A stretch of DNA of 64,000 nt from Ralstonia thomasii (GTDB lineage Bacteria; Pseudomonadota; Gammaproteobacteria; Burkholderiales; Burkholderiaceae). The notes beneath the pieces were generated by a model, which was not told the DNA's origin, made no database searches, and saw only the letters and a program-made list of their open reading frames with translations. Location: the NCBI RefSeq assembly GCF_958405895.1, contig NZ_CATZAR010000001.1; one strand, given 5' to 3'. Both the position numbers and the translations under genes were made by a program. This document shows positions 25,707 to 34,903 of this stretch, piece after piece (the first letter of the stretch is position 1; every line of letters begins with the position of its first letter).

Positions 25707-27545
25707 TCAGAACTGTTCCCAGTCGTCGGCATCGTGCGAGACCGCGGCCAAGGCAAGCTTGCCGGGCTTGGGTTCAACTGCCACGGCAGGCGCTGCCTTC
25801 ACGTCCTGAGCGGGCACAACAGCCGGTTTGACTGGCGCGGCCAAGCGCTTGCGTGCCGCACGCGCCGTCGCAACGGCAGGTTTGCGTGCCACCGGTTTGG
25901 CGACCGGGCCGGGGTTGCTGGACACGGCCGATGCAGCCGAACCAGCATGCGCCGCCTTTGGAGCTACGGGCGCCAGCACAGGTTCAACGTGTACACCCGC
26001 CGCCGGCAAGCGGAACGACGCGACCGCCTCGCGCAGCACACCGGCCTGCTCTTCCAGCGATTGGGCCGCAGCCGCAGCCTCTTCCACCAGCGCGGCGTTC
26101 TGCTGGGTCACTTCGTCCATTTGCGTGACGGCCTGGTTGACTTGCTCGATACCCGCGCTCTGTTCGTCCGATGCGGAGCTGATCTCGCCCATGATGTCCG
26201 TCACGCGCTTGACGGCCACCACCACTTCGTCGATCACCGCGCCGGCTTCGGTCACCAGCGTCGAGCCGTTCTCAACACGGCCCACCGAATCGCTGATCAA
26301 TTCCTTGATTTCCTTCGCTGCCGTGGCGGAGCGTTGCGCCAGACTGCGCACCTCACCCGCCACCACCGCAAACCCCCGGCCCTGTTCGCCTGCGCGCGCA
26401 GCTTCCACTGCGGCATTCAACGCAAGGATGTTCGTCTGGAACGCAATGCCTTCGATCACGCCGATGATGTCGGCGATCTTCTTGCTGCTGTCGTTGATGC
26501 CCGACATCGTCTCGATCACGCGGCCCACCACTTCACCGCCCTTCACGGCGATGTCCGACGCGTTGCCGGCAAGCTGGCTGGCCTGACGTGCGTTGTCGGC
26601 GTTCTGGCGCACGATGCTCGTCAGCTCTTCCATGCTCGACGCAGTTTCTTCCAGTGACGAAGCCTGTTCCTCCGTACGCTGCGACAGGTCCATGTTGCCG
26701 GCCGCAATCTGCTTGGTGGCGCTGGCGATGGATTCGCTGCCGCCGCGCATTGTCACGATGGTGCGGATCAGGCCGCGCTGCATGTCGATGAGACCTTGCG
26801 TGAGCGCGCCCATTTCGTCCTTGCTGCCGACAGTGATGCGCTCGGTCAGGTTGCCGTTCGAGATCGCGCTGAAGTGGCCCAGCATCTTTGACAACGGCAC
26901 CGAAATTGCCCGGTGCAGGCCAAATGCGCACCCCAGCGCCGCCGCAATGCCCACCCCGATGGCGCCGATGATCAGCATCAGGAACGCGTGCGATCGAGCC
27001 GCTGCGCTTTCGTAGGCTGCCTTGGCCTGTTCGACCTGGCTGCGATCCAGCGCATCGGCTGCCGCAGACAGCGCCACGGACAGCGGCGGAATCACGTTCA
27101 TCACCACCTTGTCGACGGTCGCGGCATCGCGGGCACGCAATGCGGTCATCAGCGGCTCGATGCCGTCACGGAAGAATGCGTTGCGCTTGGTCTCCATGTC
27201 GGCGGCCAGACGGCTTTCGTCCGCGTTCATGGGCAGGGTCTTGTATTGCTTCCAGGCGTCGTCAGACTTCGTACGGTAGCCGTTGGCCTTGTCCAGGATG
27301 GCCGGCACGTCGGCGGCATCCGGATGGAAGACCGCGCGATCGAGCGTCGTGCGCACGATCGCCGCATTCAGCTGCGCCTTGCCGACCAGCGAGGTCGAAG
27401 CGAGCTGATTGGTGTAGATCTCGTTGATGTTCGCGTCGGACGCGCGCATTCCGATCACGCCAATGGTGCCGGTAATGGCGAGCAGCAAGGCCAGCAGCGT
27501 CAGCGCTGCATTGAGACGGAAACGGATGGAAAGTCGATTGAGCAT
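25707..27545 (-). CDS. Methyl-accepting chemotaxis protein, Tar/Tsr-like
   Basis: A 612-residue chemoreceptor. It has TM1 (LTLLALLLAITGTIGVIG), a four-helix-bundle periplasmic sensor (about residues 35-190), TM2 (HAFLMLIIGAIGVGIAAALG), HAMP, methylation helices (Glu/Gln-rich EEQASSLEETASSMEEL) and the hairpin tip EGIAFQTNILALNAAVEAAR that binds CheA/CheW. A long Ala/Pro/Lys linker leads to the C-terminal pentapeptide DWEQF, the NWETF-type tether for CheR/CheB. Start at ATG 27545. Ligand unknown. Confidence 0.94.
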   Translation of the reverse strand: MLNRLSIRFRLNAALTLLALLLAITGTIGVIGMRASDANINEIYTNQLASTSLVGKAQLNAAIVRTTLDRAVFHPDAADVPAILDKANGYRTKSDDAWKQYKTLPMNADESRLAADMETKRNAFFRDGIEPLMTALRARDAATVDKVVMNVIPPLSVALSAAADALDRSQVEQAKAAYESAAARSHAFLMLIIGAIGVGIAAALGCAFGLHRAISVPLSKMLGHFSAISNGNLTERITVGSKDEMGALTQGLIDMQRGLIRTIVTMRGGSESIASATKQIAAGNMDLSQRTEEQASSLEETASSMEELTSIVRQNADNARQASQLAGNASDIAVKGGEVVGRVIETMSGINDSSKKIADIIGVIEGIAFQTNILALNAAVEAARAGEQGRGFAVVAGEVRSLAQRSATAAKEIKELISDSVGRVENGSTLVTEAGAVIDEVVVAVKRVTDIMGEISSASDEQSAGIEQVNQAVTQMDEVTQQNAALVEEAAAAAQSLEEQAGVLREAVASFRLPAAGVHVEPVLAPVAPKAAHAGSAASAVSSNPGPVAKPVARKPAVATARAARKRLAAPVKPAVVPAQDVKAAPAVAVEPKPGKLALAAVSHDADDWEQF

Positions 27546-27634
27546 GGGAATCACCGCGGGGTTATTGCCTCCGCTATATCGGTCGGCCCGCACCGTTTCT
27601 GAAGCCGGCGCGGGCGCTCCCATGCAGGAAGTGG

Positions 27635-28348
27635 CTAGTACGGCACTGCCATGTTGTTTTCGATGCGGGCGCGATTCCCCACGCGCAGGCCGTTGGGGTT
27701 GTTCTGGGTGAGCGTGACACGCGAGTTGTCGTTCAGCCGCATGGTCACGCGGTAGGTCTGGCCGACCACCGTGTTGCCTTCCACAGCGTTGCCCGCCATG
27801 GCACCCGCCACCGCGCCGCCGATGGTGGCCACGGTATTGCCGCGCCCGCCGCCAACCTGGTGGCCAAGCAAGCCGCCCACCACGCCGCCGAGCACGGCAC
27901 CCACGCCGCTCGACTGGCCGCGCACGGGCACCGCTTCGACGTATTCGACAACGCCGTAGCGGTTATCCGCTGGCGCTTGATAAGACGGGTCGCCGTTGTT
28001 CGGATACGGCGAATAGTTCGGTTGCGAATATGTCGGCTGGGGCTGCGAATACGCCGGCGCCGGCTGCTGCGGATACGGCTGCGGCGCATTCGCGTCATAG
28101 CTGCCATAGCCGTTGCTGTACGTGTTGTCGTACCCGCTGGCATAGCCGCTGCTGTAGGTGGTCGGGGCGATGCTGTTGCCGTAAGCATTGCTGCCCGCGG
28201 CATAGCCTGCCCCATAACCGGCGCCGTAACCGGGGTACGCCGGCGCCGTCACGCAGCCCGTCAGCCCTGCTGCCACGGCGGCCAATGCGGCCACAGCCAC
28301 CCAACGCGCTGCGCGCCCTGCACGGTCTAACTTGTTCGTTGCTCGCAT
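27635..28348 (-). CDS. Glycine-zipper 2TM outer-membrane lipoprotein
   Basis: A 237-residue lipoprotein. The signal ends AAVAAGLTGCVTAP (lipobox LTGC). A Tyr/Gly/Ser/Pro/Gln-rich low-complexity region (residues about 40-130) follows, then VLGGVVGGLLGHQVGGGRGNTVATIGGAVAGAMAGN, a glycine-zipper pair of the 17-kDa antigen/SlyB type, and a C-terminal beta segment (YRVTMRLNDNSRVTLTQ). Start at ATG 28348. Such proteins sit in the envelope and are often linked to envelope stress; the precise role is unknown. Confidence 0.88.
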   Translation of the reverse strand: MRATNKLDRAGRAARWVAVAALAAVAAGLTGCVTAPAYPGYGAGYGAGYAAGSNAYGNSIAPTTYSSGYASGYDNTYSNGYGSYDANAPQPYPQQPAPAYSQPQPTYSQPNYSPYPNNGDPSYQAPADNRYGVVEYVEAVPVRGQSSGVGAVLGGVVGGLLGHQVGGGRGNTVATIGGAVAGAMAGNAVEGNTVVGQTYRVTMRLNDNSRVTLTQNNPNGLRVGNRARIENNMAVPY

Positions 28349-28619
28349 GATGAATCCCGTCTGGTAAGCGAGGCATCTGGGCCGGACCGGCAGTCTGTTC
28401 TGCGGCCCGCGGCCATGCGCCTCCTGCCGCAAAGTCTATGCCGCGGCCCTGCAAACCCGTGCAACCAAACCTGCTCTTCGGTAACGGCGTGTAACCGCAT
28501 GGCGCGCGTGGCTTTCCGCGTGGCGTTGGAGCGCGCGTTATCATCGCCAGGCGCTGCGCGACGCACCTCTTTGCCGGGTCTCGCCCCCATTCATGCGGCC
28601 CGTCTCCTCTTCCTACCCC

Positions 28620-29552
28620 ATGCAACCGACCCTGCTGCTCCTCATTGCGATGACGCCCGAGAACATGGCGCAGATCGCTGAACATTTCCGCGTCATCCAT
28701 GCACCCACCCGCGCCGAACGCGACGCCGCCATCGCGCGCGATGGGCGCGATGTCCGCATCGTGCTCACCAATGGCTCGACGGGCCTGACCGGCGCGGAGA
28801 TCGCCGCGATGCCCAAGCTGGAACTCGCCTGCGCGCTGGGCGCCGGCTACGAGAACATCGACGTGGAGGCCGCCCACGCGCGTGGCGTGGCCGTAGCCAA
28901 CGGTGCAGGCACCAACGATGCCTGCGTGGCCGACCACGCGTTTGGCTTGCTGCTGGCCACCGTGCGCGGCATTCCCAAGCTGGATCGGTCCACACGCAAC
29001 GGTATCTGGCGCGACGACATTCCGCTGCAGCCCGGTGTATGCGGCAAGCGCCTGGGCATCGTCGGCCTTGGCACCATCGGCCTGCAGATCGCGCGCCGCG
29101 CAGCCGGTTTCGACATGCAGATCGGCTATCACAATCGCAAGCCGCGCGACGGGGTGTCGTACCGCTACTTCGATGTGCTGAAGGACATGGCCGCGTGGGC
29201 CGACTTCCTGATCGTTGCCACGCCGGGCGGTGCGCAGACGAAGCATCTGGTCAACCAGACGATCCTGGAAGCGCTGGGCCCGCGCGGCTACGTGGTCAAC
29301 ATTGCGCGCGGCAGCGTGGTGGATACGGCGGCGCTGGAAGCGGCCATCCGTTCAGGAAAGCTGGGCGGCGCGGGGCTGGATGTATATGAGAGCGAGCCCA
29401 AGCCGCCGGCCGGGCTGCTGGACCTGGAGCAGGTCGTGCTGACGCCGCACATTGCCGGCTGGTCGCCGGAATCGGTGCAGGCGACGGTGGATCGCTTTCT
29501 GGAGAACGCCCGCGGACACCTGGCGGGCACAGGCGTGGTGTCCCCGGTCTAA
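28620..29552 (+). CDS. D-isomer-specific 2-hydroxyacid dehydrogenase
   Basis: NAD(P)-dependent cytoplasmic reductase of 2-keto acids, 310 residues from ATG 28620; an upstream ATG at 28593 is possible. Signatures are the dinucleotide-binding GLGTIGLQIARRAAGF followed by HNRKPR (Arg after the beta-strand suggests NADPH preference), the catalytic Arg in NIARGSVVD, Glu in YESEP and His in TPHIAGWS. Closest in style to glyoxylate/hydroxypyruvate reductases. It stands alone between divergent or convergent genes. Confidence 0.88.
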   Translation: MQPTLLLLIAMTPENMAQIAEHFRVIHAPTRAERDAAIARDGRDVRIVLTNGSTGLTGAEIAAMPKLELACALGAGYENIDVEAAHARGVAVANGAGTNDACVADHAFGLLLATVRGIPKLDRSTRNGIWRDDIPLQPGVCGKRLGIVGLGTIGLQIARRAAGFDMQIGYHNRKPRDGVSYRYFDVLKDMAAWADFLIVATPGGAQTKHLVNQTILEALGPRGYVVNIARGSVVDTAALEAAIRSGKLGGAGLDVYESEPKPPAGLLDLEQVVLTPHIAGWSPESVQATVDRFLENARGHLAGTGVVSPV

Positions 29553-29575
29553 GCCAGGGACACCTGCACGCTACG

Positions 29576-30832
29576 TTACGACGCCGGACGCTTCATCTGG
29601 CACGACGTCGGCTGGGCCGCCAGGTGCGGTTCCAGCGTGACGTCGGTACGCCAGCCGTAGCCAGTGTTTTCCTGGTCGTACTTGATCTTCTTGCCGTCGG
29701 CCTTCACCCAGGTCGTCACGTACAGCGTCTGCTGCGCCTGGTGATCGGTCTTGCGCATCTCGATCGGGCCGTTGAGCCCATCGACCGTCATGCCTTCCAT
29801 CACCTTGGCCACCTTGGCCGGCTCAGCCGAACCGCTGGTCTTGATGGCCTTGGCCAGGAAGGCGATGCCGGTGTAAACATCGGCGTTGAAGAAATCGTCG
29901 TTGTACTTCTTCTTGAAGCCGTCGAGCACAGCGCTCGTCTTCGCGTTGCCGTCGTTCGGCGCGAAGTAGCTGATGACCTTCACGCGGTCGGCGCCTGATG
30001 CGCCCATCGCCGTGGGCACACCGGTGGTGCCAGCGTAGTACGTATAGAAGTTGGTGGTGAGGCCCGCATCCTTCGATGCGCGGATCAGCAGTGCCAGATC
30101 GCTCCCCCAGTTACCGGTGATGACCGTATCCGCGCCCGAAGCACGAATCTTCGCGACATACGGCGAGAAGTCCTTCACCTGCGCGAGCGGGTGCAGATCC
30201 TCACCCACCACCTGGATGTCCGGGCGCTTGCGCTTGAGGTACTCCTTCGCCGCGCGCGCCACCTGGTGGCCGAACGAGTAGTTCTGGTTCAGCAGGTAGA
30301 CCTTCTTGATGCTCTGGTCCTTGGCGAGATAGCTCGTCAGGGCCTCCATCTTCATGTCGGAGTTGGCGTCCAGGCGGAAGTGCCAGTAGTTGCACTTGCT
30401 GTTGGTCATGTCCGGATCGACCGCGGCGTAGTTCAGATAGATGATCTCCTTGCCCGGGTTGCGGTCGTTGTACTTGGCGATCGCGTCCTGCAGCGCCATG
30501 CCCACGCTGGAACCGTCGCCCTGCGCGACGTAGCGGATGCCCTGGTCGGTGATCTGCTTGAGGATGGTCAGGCTCTCTTGCGGCGACACCTTGTTGTCAA
30601 AGCCGACGACTTCAAACTTGGTGCCGTTGCCGCTCCAGTTCTGCTGGTTGGCCAGATCGGCCGCGTATTGCCAGCTGCGCAACTGGTTCTGGCCCAGCGC
30701 GCCCATCAGCCCGGACAGCGGATCGATCCACGCGATCTTGACGGTCTCGGCGTGGACGATGCTCGGGCACAATGCGCCCGCGAATGTGCCAACTGCTGCC
30801 GCCGCGCACAGCGCGAGTCGGAATGCCTTCAT
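29576..30832 (-). CDS. Branched-chain amino-acid-type ABC transporter periplasmic binding protein (orphan)
   Basis: A 418-residue Leu/Ile/Val-binding-protein-like solute receptor with a signal peptide (LALCAAAAVGTFAGALCPSIVHA). The type I fold begins VKIAWIDPLSGLMGALG, continues VGFDNKVSPQESLTILKQ and ITGNWGSDLALLIRASKDAGL. AGGAG precedes the ATG at 30832. No permease or ATPase gene is adjacent, so it must use components encoded elsewhere. It is divergent from a TetR gene whose product is a plausible regulator. Confidence 0.9.
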   Translation of the reverse strand: MKAFRLALCAAAAVGTFAGALCPSIVHAETVKIAWIDPLSGLMGALGQNQLRSWQYAADLANQQNWSGNGTKFEVVGFDNKVSPQESLTILKQITDQGIRYVAQGDGSSVGMALQDAIAKYNDRNPGKEIIYLNYAAVDPDMTNSKCNYWHFRLDANSDMKMEALTSYLAKDQSIKKVYLLNQNYSFGHQVARAAKEYLKRKRPDIQVVGEDLHPLAQVKDFSPYVAKIRASGADTVITGNWGSDLALLIRASKDAGLTTNFYTYYAGTTGVPTAMGASGADRVKVISYFAPNDGNAKTSAVLDGFKKKYNDDFFNADVYTGIAFLAKAIKTSGSAEPAKVAKVMEGMTVDGLNGPIEMRKTDHQAQQTLYVTTWVKADGKKIKYDQENTGYGWRTDVTLEPHLAAQPTSCQMKRPAS

Positions 30833-30938
30833 GCAAATGTCTCCTGATGTCTTATCGTTTGACGCCGTGCAGAAGGCATCGTCGAGCATGGTTCTTGTAC
30901 TAAACCGCAAACCGAGGCTTACGGTAGCTCGATCCTTC

Positions 30939-30960
30939 CATACACAAACGTATGTGCATG
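30939..30960. promoter_or_regulatory. Imperfect palindrome between the binding-protein gene and the TetR gene
   Basis: A 22-bp element whose arms CATACACA and TGTGCATG pair with one mismatch (9 of 11 positions symmetric overall). It sits about 105 bp upstream of both divergent start codons, the size and location expected of a TetR operator. Confidence 0.45.
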
Positions 30961-31061
30961 GTAGGAGCGCGTTTGTTGCCGTGTCAACCCGCGCAAACCA
31001 GGGGGCCTCAGCACGATTTAAGCGCTGGACAGACCTGTTAGCGGGACTAGAATCCGCCTTC

Positions 31062-31727
31062 ATGCCCAAGCCTTCCCTGCTGCTCGACAAACACGACGAC
31101 ACCGTCGACGTCGGTGCCGATTCCGCCTCCCCTGCCGCGCCGCGTGCACAGCTCACGCCCGACGACTGGGTGCGCGCCGCCACCGATCTGCTCGTCACCA
31201 AGAGCATCGATGCGGTGCGCGTGGATGTACTCGCCAAGCAGTTGGACGTGACGCGTGGCAGCTTCTACTGGCACTTCAAGAACCGCGACGACCTGCTGCA
31301 CCAGGTGCTGCAGGACTGGAGCGAGCGCACGCGCGTGGGCCCCAAGCTGGAGCGGCAGAACCCGTCGGTGCAGGGGCTCGTCCGCGATCTGCTGGCACTG
31401 CCGTTTCGCGGTCGCAGCGCGCGACGCACGGCCATGATCGAATTCGCCATCCGCGCCTGGGCGCGGCGTGACCCGATGGCGCAAGAAGCCGTTGAAGCTG
31501 TCGACGAGCATCGCATGGACTACTACGTCCAGCATTTCCAGGCGATCGGCTTTGCGCGCAAAGACGCCAAGACGCGCGCCTTCATGCTGTACGCCTACCA
31601 GCTATCGGAAGCCACGCTCTGGCACCAGGGCAGCAAGCCCGATAAGGACGCGCGCCGCCGCTTCTTTGAAGACACGCTGCTCGCGGGCGCACCGCAAGAC
31701 GGTTCGGCCGCGCCTTCGCGGGAATAA
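31062..31727 (+). CDS. TetR-family transcriptional regulator
   Basis: A 221-residue repressor-type protein. After a Ser/Asp/Pro-rich 28-residue leader it has the TetR helix-turn-helix: WVRAATDLLVTKSIDAVRVDVLAKQLDVTRGSFYWHFKNRDDLLHQVL. The C-terminal ligand domain is all-helical and unassigned. The frame is open far upstream, but the ATG at 31062 is the first that gives protein-like sequence. Divergent from the binding-protein gene and 41 bp before the MFS gene, so it may control either. Confidence 0.88.
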   Translation: MPKPSLLLDKHDDTVDVGADSASPAAPRAQLTPDDWVRAATDLLVTKSIDAVRVDVLAKQLDVTRGSFYWHFKNRDDLLHQVLQDWSERTRVGPKLERQNPSVQGLVRDLLALPFRGRSARRTAMIEFAIRAWARRDPMAQEAVEAVDEHRMDYYVQHFQAIGFARKDAKTRAFMLYAYQLSEATLWHQGSKPDKDARRRFFEDTLLAGAPQDGSAAPSRE

Positions 31728-31768
31728 ATCGTGCTGCATCGTGCGCAATCGTCTCCGGGTGCGCCGCG

Positions 31769-33214
31769 ATGCCCGAATCGCCAGCCTTTCACACATCAGA
31801 CCTGCCCAGCCGGCTCGATCGCCTGCCCTGGAGCCGCTTTCACACGCGCGTGGTCATTGCACTGGGCATTACGTGGTTGCTCGACGGCCTGGAGGTGACG
31901 CTGGCCGGCGCGGTGGCGGGCGCGCTCAAGCAAAGCCCTGCCCTGCATCTCACCAACGCGCAGGTTGGCATTGCCAGCAGCGCGTATCTGATCGGGGCAG
32001 TGTTCGGCGCGCTGTTGTTCGGCTGGATGACCGATCGGCTCGGCCGCCGCAAGCTGTTCTTCATCACGTTGGGGGTGTACATCCTCGCCACGCTCGCCAC
32101 GGCGTTTTCGTGGAGCTTTGCCAGCCTGGTCGTATTTCGCGTGCTCACCGGCGCGGGGATCGGCGGCGAATATGCGGCCATCAATTCGACGATCCAGGAG
32201 CTGACGCCGGCACGCGTGCGCGGCTGGACGGACCTCGCCATCAACGGCACGTTCTGGGTCGGAGCGGCGTTGGGCGCTGGCGCATCGTTGTGGTTGCTGG
32301 ACCCCGCGCACATGAGCGTCGATACCGGCTGGCGGCTGTGCTTCTTCATCGGCGCCCTGCTGGGGCTCATCATTCTGGTGATGCGTTTCTGGATTCCGGA
32401 AAGCCCGCGCTGGCTCATCACGCGCGGTCGCCACGAAGAGGCGCAGACCATCGTGCAGGACATCGAAAGCGAGATCGCCACGCGTGGCCATCGCTTCGAT
32501 TCCGCGCCGCTGCCGGCATTGCGCATGCGCAGCCGCGGCCATCCCCGATTGATGGAAGTCGCACGGGTGCTGTTCGTGCAGCACCGGCAACGTGCGTTGG
32601 TGGGCCTCGCGCTGATGGCCGCACAGGCGTTTTTCTACAACGCGATCTTCTTCACGTACGCGCTGGTGCTGACGGATTTCTACGATGTGCCCGCGACGAA
32701 GGTCGGCACCTACCTGCTGCCGTTCGCGCTGGGCAATTTTCTCGGGCCCCTGCTGCTCGGGCGGATGTTTGACGTGGTGGGCCGGCGCACGATGATTGCC
32801 GCCACGTATGCGATCAGCGGTCTGCTGTTGCTCGTGAGTGGCGCACTGTTCAAGGCGGGTGTGCTAGACAGCGCCACGCAGACGATCGCGTGGACCGTCG
32901 TGTTCTTCTTTGCATCGGCCGCTGCCAGCTCGGCCTATCTGACGGTGAGCGAAACCTTCCCGCTGGAAGTGCGCGCGCTGGCCATCGCGCTGTTCTATGC
33001 CGTGGGCACCGGGCTGGGCGGCGTGGCCGGGCCTGCGCTCTTCGGCTGGCTGATCGATACGCACTCGCGCGGTGCCGTGTTCGGCGGCTATGCGTTCGGC
33101 GCGGTGCTGATGCTGCTTGCGGCCGCGGTGCAGGCGTACTGGGGGACGGCCGCTGAGCGCAAACCGCTCGAACACGTGGCTGCGCCACTGTCGGTGGACG
33201 ACAGCCCCGCTTGA
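31769..33214 (+). CDS. MFS transporter, sugar/organic-acid porter type
   Basis: A 481-residue 12-helix inner-membrane permease. Visible are TWLLDGLEVTLAGAVAGAL in TM1, the A-motif GWMTDRLGRRKLFF after TM2, RVLTGAGIGGEYAAINSTIQE in TM4, WIPESPRWLITRGRHEEA before the central loop, and FFASAAASSAYLTVSETFPLEVRALAIALFY in the second half. These are typical of the sugar-porter and aromatic/dicarboxylate symporter branch; the substrate is not assignable. Follows the TetR gene by 41 bp. Confidence 0.88.
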   Translation: MPESPAFHTSDLPSRLDRLPWSRFHTRVVIALGITWLLDGLEVTLAGAVAGALKQSPALHLTNAQVGIASSAYLIGAVFGALLFGWMTDRLGRRKLFFITLGVYILATLATAFSWSFASLVVFRVLTGAGIGGEYAAINSTIQELTPARVRGWTDLAINGTFWVGAALGAGASLWLLDPAHMSVDTGWRLCFFIGALLGLIILVMRFWIPESPRWLITRGRHEEAQTIVQDIESEIATRGHRFDSAPLPALRMRSRGHPRLMEVARVLFVQHRQRALVGLALMAAQAFFYNAIFFTYALVLTDFYDVPATKVGTYLLPFALGNFLGPLLLGRMFDVVGRRTMIAATYAISGLLLLVSGALFKAGVLDSATQTIAWTVVFFFASAAASSAYLTVSETFPLEVRALAIALFYAVGTGLGGVAGPALFGWLIDTHSRGAVFGGYAFGAVLMLLAAAVQAYWGTAAERKPLEHVAAPLSVDDSPA

Positions 33215-33308
33215 TCTGCGCCAAACCTGCGCGACGCGCGTCGCCAACGGTCGCCTATATACTTCGCGCAGCGCTTTCCTGTGCCTTTTCCGCTTACTGG
33301 AGACACCC

Positions 33309-33743
33309 ATGCCTGACGCGACTTACGACAACCAGAACATCTTCGCCAAGATCCTGCGCGGCGAGCTGCCCTGCATCAAGGTGTACGAAGACGACCACAC
33401 CGTCGCTTTCATGGACATCATGCCGCAGGCCGACGGCCACGTGCTGGTGCTGCCCAAGGAAGGCGCGGCAGAGCTGTTCGACCTGTCCGACGATGCCGCA
33501 TCGGCTGCCATCCGCACCACGCGCAAATTGGCGCGCGCCGTGCGGGCTGCGTTCACGCCGCCGGGCATCGCCATCTTCCAACTCAACGGCAGCGCCGCCG
33601 GGCAGACGGTGCCGCACGTGCACTTTCACGTGCTGCCGCGCTACAGCGATACCCCGCTGCAACCGCACGCCCGCGTGCAGGCCGACAGCGACAAGCTCAA
33701 GGCTCAGGCCGAGAAGATCATCGCCGCACTGCAGGCCGAATAA
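33309..33743 (+). CDS. HIT-family nucleotide hydrolase
   Basis: A 144-residue cytoplasmic protein of the HINT/Fhit type acting on purine nucleoside phosphoramidates or dinucleotides. It has the N-terminal NIFAKILRGELPCIKVYEDDHTVAFMDIMPQADGHVLVLPKE and the catalytic histidine triad VPHVHFHVLPRY at about residues 101-112. Start ATG 33309 follows a weak GGAG. Stand-alone housekeeping gene. Confidence 0.93.
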   Translation: MPDATYDNQNIFAKILRGELPCIKVYEDDHTVAFMDIMPQADGHVLVLPKEGAAELFDLSDDAASAAIRTTRKLARAVRAAFTPPGIAIFQLNGSAAGQTVPHVHFHVLPRYSDTPLQPHARVQADSDKLKAQAEKIIAALQAE

Positions 33744-33825
33744 GCGCCACCGTTACGGCGCGGCGGATGGCGCCGCCGAATCTGCCCGCGCCGTAATGCC
33801 TTCCCGCTCTTCCTCCCGTCGATAG

Positions 33826-34278
33826 GCCAGCCCAGTGCAGGTGCTGGTCGACTACTTCGACGCAGTGGCCGCCGATCGCAACATCACCATCGACGTGCAG
33901 GGCGATGCGCAACTACGCGCAGATGCCACGTTGCTGCGCCGGGCGATCAACAACCTGCTCGACAACGCACTGGGTCACACCCCCACCGGCGAGCGCATCG
34001 ACGTGACGATCTAGACAGCGCCGCAGAGGGTCGCCATCGCCGTGCGCAACCCAGGACCGGGCATTCCGCCCGCCGCCCTGCCGCTGCTGTTCGAGCGGTT
34101 CTACCGCGGCACCCCCTCGCGGGCGCAATCCGGCACGCAGTCTGGTGCGCAGTCGAGCCAGTCCACCGGGTTGGGACTGGCCATCGTCAAAACCATCATG
34201 GACCTGCACGGCGGTAGCGTGCAGGCCAGCAGCCCGCCGGGTGGGCGGACCGAGTTCCGGCTCGTGTTTCCGGCTTGA
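33826..34278 (+). pseudogene. Remnant of a CusS/CopS-type sensor histidine kinase
   Basis: Only the ATPase end survives. VDYFDAVAADRNITIDV and DATLLRRAINNLLDNALGHTP (N box) are followed by an in-frame TAG at 34012-34014, then NPGPGIPPAALPLLFERFYRG, GLGLAIVKTIMDLHGGSV and a normal C-terminus with TGA at 34276. The sensor, HAMP and H-box regions are missing, and the frame is closed by a TAG just upstream (33823). It therefore carries a large 5' deletion plus a nonsense codon. No partner response regulator remains nearby. Confidence 0.85.
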
Positions 34279-34286
34279 CGCAAGGC

Positions 34287-34649
34287 TTACGTACCGATCC
34301 GCTGTGCCGACGGCGTACGCGCTGCATCCTGCCCGTCGTCGCGCAGAATCTGCCGATACGCGGCCATCACCACCAAACCGATGAAGCGCAGCAGGCGGCG
34401 CGGGGCGTTGATGTCTTCGGTCACGGCAAAGCGCGCCGGCGTGCCTTCGACCGGCTCACCGGACAACCAGAACCGCACGCCCGCCGGCACGTCGATCGAT
34501 TGGCCCGGCTTGAGCCAGATGTCCTGGCGCTGATGCTCCTGCGTGACCCACAACAGCCCGGCTTGTGCGGCGATGGTTTGGGCCCGTGCCGACCGCCAGC
34601 TCACCGGCACGCCCGGCCGGTCCAGTTCGAATATTCTGATTTCGCGCAT
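34287..34649 (-). CDS. DUF2917 domain protein
   Basis: A 120-residue cytoplasmic protein of unknown function. The RxxxIAAQAGLLWVTQEHQRQDIWLKPGQSIDVPAGVRFWLSGEP core is the cupin-like DUF2917 pattern. AGGAG precedes the ATG. It is divergent from the TauD-type dioxygenase, and the region between them carries four copies of the GAACAGT element also found upstream of the MocR-type regulator at 45023. I infer control by that regulator. Confidence 0.85.
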   Translation of the reverse strand: MREIRIFELDRPGVPVSWRSARAQTIAAQAGLLWVTQEHQRQDIWLKPGQSIDVPAGVRFWLSGEPVEGTPARFAVTEDINAPRRLLRFIGLVVMAAYRQILRDDGQDAARTPSAQRIGT

Positions 34650-34740
34650 GATTGAGACTCCTGTGCCGGGGTTAGTGGTGGATGATTTTTATGGGGACTG
34701 CGGATCGGCACGGTTCCATCTTGCGCGGCAGCGCAACCGG

Positions 34741-34801
34741 TTGACATGAACAGTTGTGAACAGTTTGGCTGAACTGTTCAGCATCTTTCGCGAACAGTTC
34801 A
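34741..34801. promoter_or_regulatory. GAACAGTT repeat cluster (candidate MocR operator) with a consensus -35 box
   Basis: TTGACA (34741-34746) is directly followed by TGAACAGTT at 34747 and again at 34757 (10-bp spacing, same helix face), an inverted copy AACTGTTCA at 34772-34780, and a further direct CGAACAGTT at 34791. The same architecture occurs at 44961-44995. No good -10 follows the -35 at normal spacing, suggesting activator dependence or promoter overlap. Confidence 0.7.
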
Positions 34802-34903
34802 TCGGCATGACCGACAGAACTGCATTTGGATATGTCAAACCGTTCGTTTTCCGCCGGGCACCGGGTGGCTAGCATGATCCATCGCCATTCCTGCCGGAGC
34901 CGC

